Origin: Prosopocoilus inquinatus
Taxonomy: Eukaryota > Arthropoda > Insecta > Coleoptera > Lucanidae
Length of the DNA: 64,000 bases
Assembly (NCBI GenBank): GCA_036172665.1
Contig: CM069871.1
Location: 2,232,001 to 2,296,000 of the forward strand
Direction of reading: 5' to 3'
Shown one piece after another: positions 30,655 to 44,900 of the stretch (position 1 is its first letter; the number at the start of each line of letters is the position of its first letter). The notes under the pieces were generated by a model. It saw only the letters and a program-made list of their open reading frames with translations. It did no database searches and was not told the DNA's origin. Made by a program: the position numbers and the translations under genes.

Positions 30655-33600
30655 AGATGGAAAATGAACGTACCACGTGCGAAATCAGCCAATTGTAAAT
30701 TAGCATAATATTCCGCGGGGATGAGATTCCTACGCATCTCTGCGATTTGGAATGGGTCGATTAGTACAATTGAGAAGTAATTGATGATGATTTTGGCTCC
30801 GCAAAATGAAATACATGATCTATATAACGGGTGAAACTAATTATTTAGTTAGTTCAGTAAAAGCAGCTGTAACAAAATTGAAAACTTTAGCAAATCGACA
30901 CGAAAATAAAGCGCAACAATTAATACACGTAGTTTTAAGCGAAATTTTCCTAACTCAGATGACGATAGGGGTGGGTCGTACTTCGATGGTAATCGATGTT
31001 AATGATGCCAGAGTTAAATGTCGAACAGGAAGCGCTTACGGATCGCCTCGCTGACGTACCTTTTCGACTAATTTGAAAAGGGGTATGGCCGCAGATTTTT
31101 AATAAAAAAAAATACTCACATTGACGACAATTTATTTTAAATCAAAACATGACGTATCGATTAGCGAAAGAAAAGGAAAATCTGCACGCGTTATCCAAGA
31201 ATCTCGATGAACTTACAACAAATTTTACATTTGTTAAAATAAAATGCGTAAACATCTAAAGTGACGTTAATTTTCTACAAAAATTAAATAAATGCAGGTG
31301 TATAAATTCAGAGAGGAGCGCTTATCATCTCAGAAGGTCCGCCAGTGACGTCACGTCACGTCATGCCGAATAAATCCTGGCCCATTAACGTAAATGAATT
31401 TTAAAAGACACTTACGTATAGGCGATAGCCCGCCATTTTCACGAGCTGCAGTTAAACAAAGTGCGTCGCGCTTGTTTTCATACTCTGGTGGAGTATTTGA
31501 CGCAACTAAACATAAATACGGCCAAGCAGGATTGTAGTTTTAGATGATTGAATTCACAAATCGGAAATTTTGCTCTTTGAATCTAATAAATCTAACATAT
31601 GGAAGATACGTGAAAATGAACGTACCACGTGCGAAATCAGCCAATTGTAAATTATCCGCGGGGTTGAGATACCTACGCATCTCTGCGATTTGGAATGGGT
31701 CGATTAGTACAACGGAGAAGTAATTGATGATGATTTTGGCTTCGCAAAATGAAATACGTGATCTGTTTAATGGGTGAAACTAATTATTTAGTTAGTTTAG
31801 TAAAAGCAGCTGTAACAAAATTGAAAAGTTCAGCAAATCGACACGAACATAAAGCGCAACAATTAATACACGCAGTTTTAAGCGGAATACCCTAACTCAG
31901 ATGAAGTTGGGGGTGGGTCGTACTTCGATGGTAATCGATGTTAATGATGCCAGAGTTAAATGTCGAACAGGAAGCGCTTACGGATCGCCTCGCTGACGTA
32001 TCTTTTCGACTAATTCGAGAAGTGGTATGGCCGCAGATTTTTAATAAAAATAATCACGTTATCGACAATTTATTTTAAGTCCAAAAACATGACGTAACGA
32101 TTTCCGAAAGAAAAGTAAAATCTGCTTATTCAAGAATCTCGATGAACTTACAACAAATTTTACATTTGTTAAGATAAAATGCGTAAACATCTAAAGTGAC
32201 GTTAATTTTATGCAAGAGTAAATAAATTCAGAGGAGCGCGCTTATTATCTCACAAGGTCCGCCAGTGACGTCACGTCACGCCGAATAAATCCTGACCTAT
32301 TAAAGTAAATAAATTTAAAAAAAAACACTTACGTATTCACGAACTGCAGCTAAACGAAGAGCGTCGCGCTTGTTTTCATGCTCTGGCGGAGTATTTGACC
32401 CGACTAAACCTAAATATGGCCAACCAGGATTAAAGCTTTAGATGATTGAATTCACAAATCGGAAATTTTGCTCTTTGAATCTAATAAATCTAACATATGG
32501 AAGAAACGTGAAAATGATTGTACCACGTGCGAAATCAGCCAATTGTAAATTAGCATAATATTCCGCGGGGATGAGATTCCTACGCATCTCTGTGATTTGG
32601 AATGGGTCGATTAGTACAACTGACAAGCAATTGATGATGACTTTGGCTTCACAAAATGAAATACGTGATCTATAATGGGTGAAACTAATTATTTAATTAG
32701 TTTAGTAAAAGCAACTGTAACAAAATTGAAAACTTTAGCAAATCGACACGAGAATAAAGCGCAACAATTAATAAACGTAGTTTTAAGCGGAATTCCCTAA
32801 CTCAGATGAAGTTGGGGGTGGGTCGTACTTCGATGGTAATCGATGTTAATGATGCCAGAGTTAAAAGTCGAACAGGAAGCGCTTACGGATCGCCTCGCTG
32901 ACGTATCTTTTCGACTAATTCGAGAAGTGGTATGGCTGCAGATTTTTAATAAAAATACTCACGTTAACGACAATTTACTTTAAGTCCAAAAACATGACGT
33001 ATCGATTTCCGAAAGAAAAGTAAAATCTGCTTATTCAAGAATCTCGATGAACTTTCAACAAATTTTACATTTGTTAAAATAAAATGCGTAAACATCTAAA
33101 GTGACGTTAATTTTATGCAAAAGTAAATAAATTCAGAGGAGCGCGCTTATCATCTCACAAGGTCCGCCAGTGACGTCACGTCACGCCGAATAAATCCTGG
33201 CCTATTAACGTAAATAAATTTAAAAAAAAACACTTACGTGTAGGCGATAGCCCGCCGTATTCACGAACTGCAGCTAAATGAAGAGCGTCGCGCTTATTTT
33301 CATACTCTGGCGGAGTATTTAACCCGACTAAACCTAAATATGGCCAACCAGGATTATAGCTTCAGATGATTGAATTCACAAATCGGAAATTTTGCTGTTT
33401 GAATCTAATAAATCTAACATATGGAAGAAACGTGAAAATTAACGTACCACGTGCGAAATCCGCCAATTGTAAATTAGCATAATATTTCGCGGGAGTTGAG
33501 ATTCCTACGCATCTCTGCGATTTGGAATGGGTCGATTAGTACAATTGAGAAGTAATTGATGATGATTTTGGCTTCGCAAAATGAAACACGTGATCTATAA

Positions 33601-36600
33601 TGGGTGAAACTAATTATTTAGTAAGTTTAGTAAAAGCAACTGTAACAAAATTGAAAAGTTTAGCAAATCGACACGAAAATAAAGCGCAACAATTAATACA
33701 CGTAGTTTTAAGCGGAATACCCTAACTCAGATGAAGTTGGGGGTGGGTCGTACTTCGATGGTAATCGATTTTTTTAATGATGCCAGAGTTAAAAGTCGGA
33801 CAGGAAGCGCTTACGGATCGCCTCGCTGACGTATCTTTTCGACTAATTCGAGAAGTGGTATGGCCGCAGATTTTTAATAAAAATAATCACGTTATCGACA
33901 ATTTATTTTAAGTCCAAAAACATGACGTATCGATTACCGAAAGAAAAGTAAAACCTGCTTATTCAAGAATCTCGATGAACTTACGACAAATTTTACATTT
34001 GTTAAAATAAAACGCCTAAACATCTAAAGTGACGTTAATTTTCTACAAAAATTAAATGAATCTAGGTGTATAAATTCAGAGGGGAGCGCGTATCCTCTCA
34101 CTAGGTCCGCCAGTGACGTCACGTCACGTCATGCCGAATAAATCCTGGCCTATTAACGTAAATAAATTTAAAAAAAAAACATTTACGTGAAGGCGATAGC
34201 CCGCCGTTTCACGAGCTGCAGCTAAACAAAGAGCGCTTGTTTTCATACTTTGGCGGAGTATTTGACACAACTAAATATAAATATGGCCAATCAGGATTGT
34301 AGCTTTAGATGATTCAATTCGCAAATCAGAAATTTTGCTTTTTGAATCTAAAACATCCAACATATGAAAAAACGTGAAAATGAACGTACCACGTGCGAAA
34401 TCAGCCAATTGTAAATTAGCATAATATTCCGTGGGGATGAGATTCCTACGCATCTCTGCGATTTGGAATGAGTCGATTAGTACAATTGAGAAGTAATTGA
34501 TGATGATTTTGGCTTCGCAAAATGAAATACGTGATCTATATAATGGGTGAAACTAATTATTTAGTTAGTTTAGTAAAAGCAACTGTAACAAAATTGAAAA
34601 GTTTAGCAAATCGACACGAAAATAGAGCGCAACAATTAATACACGTAGTTTTAAGCGGAATACCCTAACTCAGATGAAGTTGGTGGGTGGGTCGTACTTC
34701 GATGGTAATCGATTTTTTTAATGATGCCAGAGTTAAAAGTCGAACAGGAAGCGCTTACGGATCGCCTCGCTGACGTATCTTTTCGACTAATTCGAGAAGT
34801 GGTATGGCCGCAGATTTTTAATAAAAATAATCACGTTATCGACAATTTATTTTAAGTCCAAAAACATGACGTATCGATTACCGAAAGAAAAGTAAAACCT
34901 GCTTATTCAAGAATCTCGATGAACTTACGACAAATTTTACATTTGTTAAAATAAAACGCCTAAACATCTAAAGTGACGTTAATTTTCTACAAAAATTAAA
35001 TGAATCTAGGTGTATAAATTCAGAGGGGAGCGCGTATCATCTCACTAGGTCCGCCAGTGACGTCACGTCACGTCATGCCGAATAAATCCTGGCCTATTAA
35101 CGTAAATAAATTTAAAAAAAAAACATTTACGTGAAGGCGATAGCCCGCCGTTTCACGAGCTGCAGCTAAACAAAGAGCGCTTGTTTTCATACTTTGGCGG
35201 AGTATTTGACACAACTAAATATAAATATGGCCAAGCAGGATTGTAGCTTTAGATGATTCAATTTGCAAATCGGAAATTTTGCTTTTTGAATCTAATACAT
35301 CCAACATATGAAAAAAACGTGAAAATGAACGTACCACGTGCGAAATCAGCCAATTGTAAATTAGCATAATATTCCGCGGGGATGAGATTCCTACGCATCT
35401 CTGCGATTTGGAATGAGTCGATTAGTACAACTGAGAAGTAATTGATGATGATTTTGGCTTCGCAAAATGAAATACATGATCTATATAACGGGTGAAACTA
35501 ATTATTTAATTAATTTAGTAAAAGCAACTGTAACAAAATTGAAAACTTTAGCAAATCGACATGAAAATAAAGCGCAACAATTAATACACGTAGGTTTAAG
35601 CGGAATACCCTAACTCAGATGAAGTTGGGGGTGGGTCGTACTTCGATGGTAATCGATTTTTTTAATGATGCCAGAGTTAAAAGTCGAACAGGAAGCGCTT
35701 ACGGATCGCCTCGCTGACGTATCTTTTCGACTAATTCGAGAAGTGGTATGGCCGCAGATTTTTAATAAAAATAATCACGTTATCGACAATTTATTTTAAG
35801 TCCAAAAACATGACGTATCGATTACCGAAAGAAAAGTAAAACCTGCTTATTCAAGAATCTCGATGAACTTACGACAAATTTTACATTTGTTAAAATAAAA
35901 CGCCTAAACATCTAAAGTGACGTTAATTTTCTACAAAAATTAAATGAATCTAGGTGTATAAATTCAGAGGGGAGCGCGTATCATCTCACTAGGTCCGCCA
36001 GTGACGTCACGTCACGTCATGTCGAATAAATCCTGGCCTATTAACGTAAATAAATTTAAAAAAAAAACATTTACGTGAAGGCGATAGCCCGCCGTTTCAC
36101 GAGCTGCAGCTAAACAAAGAGCGCTTGTTTTCATACTTTGGCGGAGTATTTGACACAACTAAATATAAATATGGCCAAGCAGGATTGTAGTTTTAGATGA
36201 TTGAATTCACAAATCGGAAATTTTGCTCTTTGAATCTAATAAATCTAACATATGTAAGAAACGTGAAAATGAACGTACCACGTGCGAAATCAGCCAATTG
36301 TAAATTAGCATAATATTCCGCGGGGATGAGATTCCTACGCATCTCTGCGATTTGGAATGGGTCGATTAGTACAACTGAGAAGTAATTGATGATGATTTTG
36401 GCTTCGCAAAATGAAATACGTGACCTATATAGTGGGTGAAACTAATTATTTAGTTAGTTTAGTAAAAGCAACTGTAACAAAATTGAAAAGTTTAGCAAAT
36501 CGACACGAAAATAAATCGCAACAATTAATAAACGTAGTTTTAAGCGGAATTCCCTAACTCAGATGACAAAGGGGGTGGGTCGTATTTCAATAGTAATCGA

Positions 36601-36622
36601 TGTTAATAAGCCAGAGTTAAAT
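30655..36622. repeat. ~0.94-kb satellite, about 6.4 copies, with CRE and E-box in every unit
   Basis: GTACCACGTGCGAAATC recurs near 30671, 31624, 32520, 33444, 34386, 35331 and 36276, that is every 896-953 bp. The last three steps are 942-945 bp and those units are nearly identical. Each complete unit holds an E-box (CACGTG), CCTACGCATCTCTGCGATTT, GGTGGGTCGTACTTCGATGG, GATCGCCTCGCTGACGTA, and a GTGACGTCACGTCACG block. The palindromic TGACGTCA lies at 31346, 32266, 33171, 34114, 35059 and 36002. The monomer is long and contains no conserved open frame. Confidence 0.95.
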
Positions 36623-38699
36623 GCGAAATGTGGAAGTAGTCACAAGTATAATTAGGTACGTCCTTCCGCGGACACGCTGTGTAATAAATTCGCTCGCATC
36701 CATACGCATCGAATCATCGCGAATTCTTCGCGTATTCTCTGGAACATTCGATTGACGCACAGATGGCGCAAGTCCTTCGGAAACACTGCAACATAAAACA
36801 GTCGCCAACATTTACAACAATCTGCCGAAGAGTCGGTTGACCAACACTAAGTGATTCGATTTGACCAATAGATGGCGCTGCAGGAGCTAGATATGGTTGC
36901 AGGTCACAATAAGTTTTTTTGAAAACAAAATCCACTTTCCGAAAGTTACAAAGGACGTAATAAAATAAATGGAACTCTTTATTAGCCTTGTGGAAACGCT
37001 CAAGCGAAATTACACAAAGGGCAAACGGCGAGGGAACTTTTTTTTTCCTCAATAGAAACGAAATTAAGAATTCATCCAATTAAAGCTAAAAATAGCCGCG
37101 GCCGACGGCAGCGCCGATCTTTTTTGTTTTTAAAGCAAGAAAACATCTGCGACCCTTTTGTTTCAAAAAGCAAAAAAAAAAAAAAACACTAATGGAGGTG
37201 ACTGCGACGACTCCGACTAATAAAGAAAGAGTCGTCGCCGTCGGTCGTACGAATAAAAAAAAAATTAATCGGCCTCTTAAAACAAGTGATAAATAAGTAT
37301 GAATAAGAAAGTTGAATTTAAAAATATATGAAAGTTGTTCTTCTACCACCGCCGCCAACGCAACGCAAGAGGAGTTTCGTCCCTTTCCGTCGTCGTCGTC
37401 GTACTTTCCAGATCCCTGCACTCCCCGAACTGACAGCATTTTCAGCGTACAATGTGCCAGTCCATTACGAAAAAAAAAAAAAAATTCGCCTAAAAGCCAG
37501 ACTTTTCTTCGTCGGCCACTTCTCTCTCCTCCTCCTCCTCCACCGATGAAGAGCTTTTCATTTTCCTCGCTCGGAAAATAAAGCTGTTTGCTTAAGCGTG
37601 ACACGGGCGCGCAAGCTAAATTCATAATGCAAGGGATGAAGGGAGAGTTTTAAATGCGAATATATTAATTTCGCAAACCCCGTAAATTCTAATTAAAATT
37701 ATAACAAAATGCCCGCGGGCGCGGCGCGGCGCGGCTCGCCTCGGCTCGGCTCGTCTCGTCTCCTCTGCGCTTCCCAAAACTTCGCGTGAATATGATGAGG
37801 TGCGGCGGGGGGCATTGTTTTAAGAACAAACACCGGAAATAGAGAGTATTTTAAAATTCTTAATCCCAAGTTCCTGGCTATAATGGCCGCTTAAAATAGT
37901 AGTTGCTCAAACTCACTAAATTATTACGCCCGGTCTCTGTTAACATTATCATCTTTTAATAAATAACATCTTCAGGTCGTGGCCTGAACAAAGTATCCGA
38001 ACAGGAGCAGCCAGCGCTAGGAGGGTGACTTAAATTAATAATAGAGTTTCGAACAATGCGGTCGTGTTACACGGCTCATAGTAAAAGGGTGTGCATCAAA
38101 TACGGGGGATAACTAATTTTATACGACGCGAGAGAGAGAGAGAGAGAGTAACGCCTCTTAAATTTAGTACTTTAGTGCTTTAAACTCCCGGAGTAAAATT
38201 AAAAATGCATATACTTGATTTGAATTGAAAACATTTAGTAAAAGTACCCTCTGTTTCTATTAAATTAAATTACATGAATTAGTTTAAAAAAAATAATTTA
38301 TATATAATTGAGAAGAAGTGTCTTCCGTTTAGGACAAACGGAACTTGCCTACAAATGCACGAACAAACATCATAGTTTACGTACCAAAAATAAAAAAAAA
38401 GAGAAAAACTAACTTACCAAACAATCCGCACAAAATACACAAGGGAAGAAATCGGATCGATTGGCTCCGAATAAATTCAAGCAGTGCAAGTTTTGCAGGG
38501 AAAAAAGCAGCTGCTTCAATCAGGTTCGCGTTCACGAGAAAGGTCGAGTTTAACCACAAACGGCCTTGAGAATTGATGACCAAAATCGAACAAAGTGACG
38601 AGACTATTCCTGCAAGAGTTATATGAGGAGTGAAACTGCCGACGTCCAAAGCCGTAAGCGTCAAAACAGATGCGGTATTTACGATTGAAGGGCAAAATC
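36623..38699. other. Unique DNA with low-complexity patches
   Basis: No gene is supported. Two further AGATGGCGC motifs (36762, 36871) lie outside any array. 37080-37560 mixes A/T runs with CCG/TCG repeats that open frames on both strands. 37714-37770 is a GC-rich GGCGCGGCGCGG / GGCTCGGCTCG run. 38130-38148 is (GA)n. The hydrophobic 95-codon minus frame at 38377-38664 was considered as a signal-peptide exon but has no Met-plus-splice context that I trust. Confidence 0.4.
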
Positions 38700-40485
38700 C
38701 GAAATTGAGTTGGCACTACCGGAAAACGCATGGCTGACTCAGCAAATGATCATCAATAAGTAATCAAGGATCATTTCGTAAATATCTCAATGAATCCGTC
38801 GAAATGACGGACTTGAAACTCCTTCAATAAAACGCAGAGCGACATGGCCTTTCAATTACTTAACGCAGAGCGTTAGTAGAATCCTTTTCAAATACTTAGA
38901 AGTGATCGGTTAGGAAACATTGAGGATTTCAACAAGAAGTCGGCGAAAAACGATGGACAAAGACGAACTCAAGGACAGTACAGGGCCTGTGAAAGTTAAT
39001 CAAACCGGAAAAGACATGTGCGACTCGGCAAATGATCGTCAATAAAAAAAAAACAAAGGGTATTTCGTAAATATCTCAATGAATCCGTCGAAATGAGACT
39101 TCACACTCGTTCAATAAAACGTAAAGCATTAGTACAATCTGATTCAAGCACTTAAAAGAGACCGGTTCAGAAGAATTGAAGGGTTTCAACAAAAAATCGG
39201 CGAAAAACGGTAGACAGGGACGAACTCAAGGACAGTACAGCAAATGATCATCGATAAAGAACCAAACAAAGATTATTTCGTAAATATCTCAATGAATCCG
39301 TTGAAATGAGACTTGATATTCGTTCAATAAAACGGAAAGCATTAGTACAATCTGATTCAAGCACTTAAAAGAGACCGGTTCGGAAGAATTGAAAGGTTTC
39401 AACAAGAAATCGGCGAAAAACTGTAGACAGGGACGAACTCAAGGACAGTACAGCAAATGATCATCGATAAAGAACCAAACAAAGATTATTTCGTAAACAT
39501 CTCAATGAATCCGTCGAAATGAGAATTCACACTCGTTCAATAAAACGTAAAGCATTAGTACAATCTGATTCAAGCACTTAAAAGAGGCCGGTTCGGAAAA
39601 ATTTAAGGGTTTCAACAAGAAATCGACGAAAAACGGTAGACAGGGACGAACTCAAGGACAGTACAGCAAATGATCATCGATAAAGAACCAAACAAAGATT
39701 ATTTCGTAAATATCTCAATTAATCCGTTGAAATGAGACTTGATACTCGTTCAATAAAACGGAGAGCATTAATAGAATCTGATTCGGGGCTTAAAAAAAGA
39801 TCTTCTCTAACAAATTGAAGATTTTCCCGCGAGCTTGTTTTTTAAATCAAAGTCTCAGTCAATCAAATTTTGAAAAATAAGAGTCTGGAAGTTACTGGGA
39901 GAACCGTCTTTTGAGAAATTGCACCTGACCGTAAGGAGGAGGAGCGGTTGGTAGGATTGCAGATAAGAAATTTAAAAAGAAAACGAAAAAGAAATCCTAC
40001 TGAACATAAATGACGGTCCTGGATTTTTCTCAGCTCCTAACTAGGAAGAGCGACGTGTTTGAAAAATTTCGAAAAGTTTCGAAGAAAATGCCATGTGCGA
40101 AAAAAGAAGACAGGCTGACTCGGCAAAGGATCATCAATAAAAGAACAAACAAAGATTATTTCGAAAATATCTCAATGAATCCGTTAATATGAAACTCGGC
40201 ATTCGTTCGATAAAATGTAAAGCATTAGCAGAATCTGATTCAACTACTTAAAAAGAGATCGATTAAAAAAAATGAAGATTTCGACAGAAGGTCGGTGAAA
40301 AAAGGTGAACAGAGACGGATTCGAGGCCAGTACAGGAGGGCCTATAAAAATAAATTATAGCGGAAAAGACTTAACCGACTAAGCAAATTATCATCAATAA
40401 AAAAAAAACAAACAAATATTATTTCATAAATATCGCAATGAATCCATTGAAACGAGACTTAACCCTCGTTCAATAAAATTTACAA
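38700..40485. repeat. ~213-bp tandem repeat, about 7 copies
   Basis: CAAATGATCATC (or a variant) followed by TATTTCGTAAATATCTCAATG, CGTTCAATAAAACG and GGACGAACTCAAGGACAGTA recurs near 39027, 39242, 39457 and 39669 (212-215 bp). Older, longer units lie at 38741 and at 40126-40385. A non-repeat stretch (39800-40110) interrupts the array. Confidence 0.9.
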
Positions 40486-41605
40486 CATTCTTTTGTCGGA
40501 TCTTTTGTTTGAGTAAAGAATTAGCGCTCTCATCTCGTTAATAAATTAAAAACGAAAACAACAACCAAATGAAACTCAAAATAAATAAAAGAATTAAATT
40601 AAATTTAAAAATCAATGTCTTAAGTCAAAAAAATTAAGAAAAAAAAAATACAGAAATGAAAATGAATAGCGAAATATAATTGGAGAAAAACATCAAAACG
40701 ATACGGAAACAAGTATGATAACACCAACAAGAAACAAAAGATGAGATAAAAGAGAAAAAAAAAACCTACAGAACACGAAACAAGAAAGTATAGATGTAAT
40801 GAAAGAAAAAAATTAATTTGACTAGAAACAGAAGGGATAGACGTCAAAGAAAAAAGGTAATTAAAAAATAAGATAAAGTCAAATCGCCGGCACTAAAGTG
40901 TAAAATGAACTCAAATCGAGTAATTAATATAAACAAAAGACGATCAATTGATAATTTAAAAAAATAATATCACATTCAACACAATCAAACGAATCAAAAA
41001 CAGAACCAAAAGATGATAAATTGATAGTTAAAAATTTAAAAAAAAAAAAACAAATCAAATGAAATCGAAGAAAAGAAAAAAAAACAAAAATCGACCTATT
41101 GATTATATCAAAAATTGAATTAAATAGAGTCAAATCAAAAAAAAAATCGAAAAAGAGAAAAAGACAAAAGTCGAATAAGTTGATTATATCGAAAATTAAA
41201 TTAAGTAGAGTCGAATGAAATAAATCAAAAAAAAAATCGAATAAGAGAAAGAGAAGAGAAGAGAAGAGAAATAAGGAATAGAAAAAAAAACAGAAGACGA
41301 TCGGCAATTAAGAAAAGAAATCAGGAAAAATCAATCAATTGATGATCAAGGAATTAAAAGACGATAATGGACGATCGGTGACAAGAAAAGACAAAATACG
41401 ATCGATTTTCAATTAAAAAAAAAATGAAATAAACTGAAACGCCTCCTTATCAGCATAAATGATCCACCCGGTGCACCAAAAAGGAAAAATTTTTAATTTT
41501 TTTTTGTTAAACATTTAAAATCAGTAAATGTGTGTTTGCTTAATTTTACATGTAAGAAATTGCTTTACAAAAACGGTTAGCAACAATCAAACAAATGAAA
41601 AACAG
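40486..41605. other. A-rich low-complexity DNA
   Basis: A-rich plus strand with short GA and TCGA words. Part of it (40665-40830) aligns loosely with 51464-51690 (GGAAACAAGTATGATAA against GGAAACAAGTACGATAA, ACCTACAGAACAC against ACCTGTAGAACAC), which suggests a dispersed A-rich family. The Phe-rich minus frames are by-products. No gene. Confidence 0.6.
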
Positions 41606-41610
41606 AAACA

Positions 41611-41730
41611 AAATAATAATAATAAATTTATTTGCCTCTTGCCAGCATACATACAAAGACAAATACAGAAACATTAGACATGTCAAATAAACATTATTTT
41701 AGGCAATAATTACAACTTAAAAATACAAAT
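41611..41730 (-). mobile_element. Possible LINE 3'-end remnant
   Basis: An (ATA)n run runs into AATTTATTTGCCTCTTGCC (41612-41645). This is the same arrangement as the (ATA)n-ACGTTTATTCAGC 3' terminus of the LINE at 48395, followed by ATACATACAAAGACAAATACA-like sequence often seen in such tails. There is no coding sequence. Confidence 0.35.
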
Positions 41731-41924
41731 ACAAAATTGAGTTGACAAAATATGATAAATTGAGAGAGAAAAATTAAAAAAAAACACACACATAAATTAA
41801 ATATAATCGAAGAGAAAAAATAAAAATAAAATCGATTATATCAAGAATTGAATTAAATATAGTCAAATCAATTGATTCAAAAAGGAATCGGAACAAAAAT
41901 ATAAGAAATGTCGTGGACAATGGG

Positions 41925-44900
41925 ATAAAAAATTTACGTTTTGTAACTCCATGAATTGAAGGACTTTATCAACACCTGTACGTCTGCTTGACCTTCACGG
42001 GGTGCTGATCGTTTCTTCTCGACAGGTGACTAACACGAGCAGCTGGCACGAGAAAGAAATTTATATTTTTTATTTGATTTTTACGTGGCGCTTAATTTGA
42101 ATTGGTTTTTAATTGATTAGTAATTGAGAGAGCTTGCCAGATCTGATAAAGCAAATTAGAGATTCGCGCGTGCATTTTGCACCGTTGTTGAAATTTGTAA
42201 GTAAAAACGTAGTAATCGTTAACTTTTTGGGTTTTGTAACTCCACGAATTGAAGGACTTAATCAACACCTGTACATCTGCTCGGTCTGGACGGAGTTCTT
42301 GACGTTCCTTCTCGACAGGTGACTAACACGAGCAGCTGGCACGAGAAAGAAATTTATATTTTTTTATTTGATTTTTACGTGGCGCTTAATTTGAATTGGT
42401 TTTTAATTGATTAGTAATTGAGAGAGCTTACCAGACCTGGCAAAGCAAATTAGAGATTCGCGCGTGCATTTTGCACCGTTGTTGAAATTTGTAAGTAAAA
42501 ACGTAGTAATCGTAAACTTTTTGGGTTTTGTAACTCCACGAATTGAAGGACTTAATCAACACCTGTACATCTGCTCGGTCTGGACGGAGTTCTTGACGTT
42601 CCTTCTCGACAGGTGACTAACACGAGCAGCTGGCACGAGAAAGAAAATTAATTTTTTTTATTTCATTTTTACGCGGCGCTTAATTTTAATTAGTTTTTAA
42701 TCGATCAGTAATTGAGAGAGCTTGCCAGATCTGGCAAAGCAAATTAGAGATTCGCGCGTGCATTTTGCACCGTTGCTACAAATTTGTAAGTAAAATCGTA
42801 GTAATCGTAAACTTTTTGGGTTTTATAACTCGACGAATTGAAGGACTTAATCAACACCTGTACGTCTGCTCGGTCTTGACGGAGTGCTGAACGTTCCTTT
42901 TTGACAGGTGACTAACACGAGCAGCTGGCACGAGAAAGAAATTTATATTTTTTATTTGAATTTTATGCGACGCCTAATTTTCATTGGTTTTTAATTGATT
43001 AGTAATTGAGAGAGCTTGCCAGATCTGGCAAAGCAAATTAGAGATTCGCGCTAGTATTTGGCACCGTTGTTGAAACTTGTAAGTAAAATCGTAATAATCA
43101 TTAACTTTTTGGGTTTTGTAACTCCACGAATTGAAGGACTTAATCAACACCTGTACGTCTGTTCGGCCCTCACGGAGTTTTGGACGTTCCTTCTCGACAG
43201 GTGACTAACGCGAGCAGCTGGTACGAGATAGAAATTTAAATTTTTTATTTGAATCTTACGCGACGCCTAATTTGAATTAGTTTTTAATTGATTAGTAATT
43301 GAGAGAGCTTGCCAGATCTGGCAAAGCAAATTAGAGATTCGCGCGTGCATTTTGCACCGTTGTTAAAATTTGTAAGTAAAATCGTGGTAATCGTAAACTT
43401 TTTGGGTTTTGTAACTCCACGAATTGAAAGACTTAATCAACACCTGTACGTCTGTTCGGCCCTCACGGAGTTTTGGACGTTCCTTCTCGACAGGTGACTA
43501 ACGCGAGCAGCTGGCACGAGATAGAAATTTAAATTTTTTATTTGAATCTTACGCGACGCCTAATTTGAATTAGTTTTTAATTGATTAGTAATTGAGAGAG
43601 CTTGCCAGATCTGGCAAAGCAAATTAGAGATTCGCGCGTGCATTTTGCGCCGTTGTTGAAATTTGTAAGTAAAAACGTAGTAATCGTTAACTTTTTGGGT
43701 TTTGTAACTCCACGAATTGAAGGACTTAATCAACACCTGTACATCTGCTCGGTCTGGACGGAGTTCTTGACGTTCCTTCTCGACAGGTGACTAACACGAG
43801 CAGCTGGCACGAGAAAGAAATTTATATTTTTTTATTTGATTTTTACGTGGCGCTTAATTTGAATTGGTTTTTAATTGATTAGTAATTGAGAGAGCTTACC
43901 AGACCTGGCAAAGCAAATTAGAGATTCGCGCGTGCATTTTGCACCGTTGTTGAAATTTGTAAGTAAAAACGTAGTAATCGTAAACTTTTTGGGTTTTGTA
44001 ACTCCACGAATTGAAGGACTTAATCAACACCTGTACATCTGCTCGGTCTGGACGGAGTTCTTGACGTTCCTTCTCGACAGGTGACTAACACGAGCAGCTG
44101 GCACGAGAAAGAAAATTAATTTTTTTTATTTCATTTTTACGCGGCGCTTAATTTTAATTAGTTTTTAATCGATCAGTAATTGAGAGAGCTTGCCAGATCT
44201 GGCAAAGCAAATTAGAGATTCGCGCGTGCATTTTGCACCGTTGCTACAAATTTGTAAGTAAAATCGTAGTAATCGTAAACTTTTTGGGTTTTATAACTCG
44301 ACGAATTGAAGGACTTAATCAACACCTGTACGTCTGCTCGGTCTTGACGGAGTGCTGAACGTTCCTTTTTGACAGGTGACTAACACGAGCAGCTGGCACG
44401 AGAAAGAAATTTATATTTTTTATTTGAATTTTATGCGACGCCTAATTTTCATTGGTTTTTAATTGATTAGTAATTGAGAGAGCTTGCCAGATCTGGCAAA
44501 GCAAATTAGAGATTCGCGCTAGTATTTGGCACCGTTGTTGAAACTTGTAAGTAAAATCGTAATAATCATTAACTTTTTGGGTTTTGTAACTCCACGAATT
44601 GAAGGACTTAATCAACACCTGTACGTCTGTTCGGCCCTCACGGAGTTTTGGACGTTCCTTCTCGACAGGTGACTAACGCGAGCAGCTGGTACGAGATAGA
44701 AATTTAAATTTTTTATTTGAATCTTACGCGACGCCTAATTTGAATTAGTTTTTAATTGATTAGTAATTGAGAGAGCTTGCCAGATCTGGCAAAGCAAATT
44801 AGAGATTCGCGCGTGCATTTTGCACCGTTGTTGAAATTTGTAAGTAAAATCGTGGTAATCGTAAACTTTTTGGGTTTTGTAACTCCACGAATTGAAGGAC

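Noticed and set aside
37086..37625. 179-codon minus frame
   Set aside because: It is made of poly-Gly, poly-Phe and poly-Ser/Arg runs from homopolymers and triplet repeats and overlaps similar frames on the plus strand.
38377..38664. Hydrophobic 95-codon minus frame as a Dpr signal-peptide exon
   Set aside because: The hydrophobic segments are not placed after a plausible initiator Met followed by a phase-1 donor, and the C-terminal part reads an A/T run. Not enough support.
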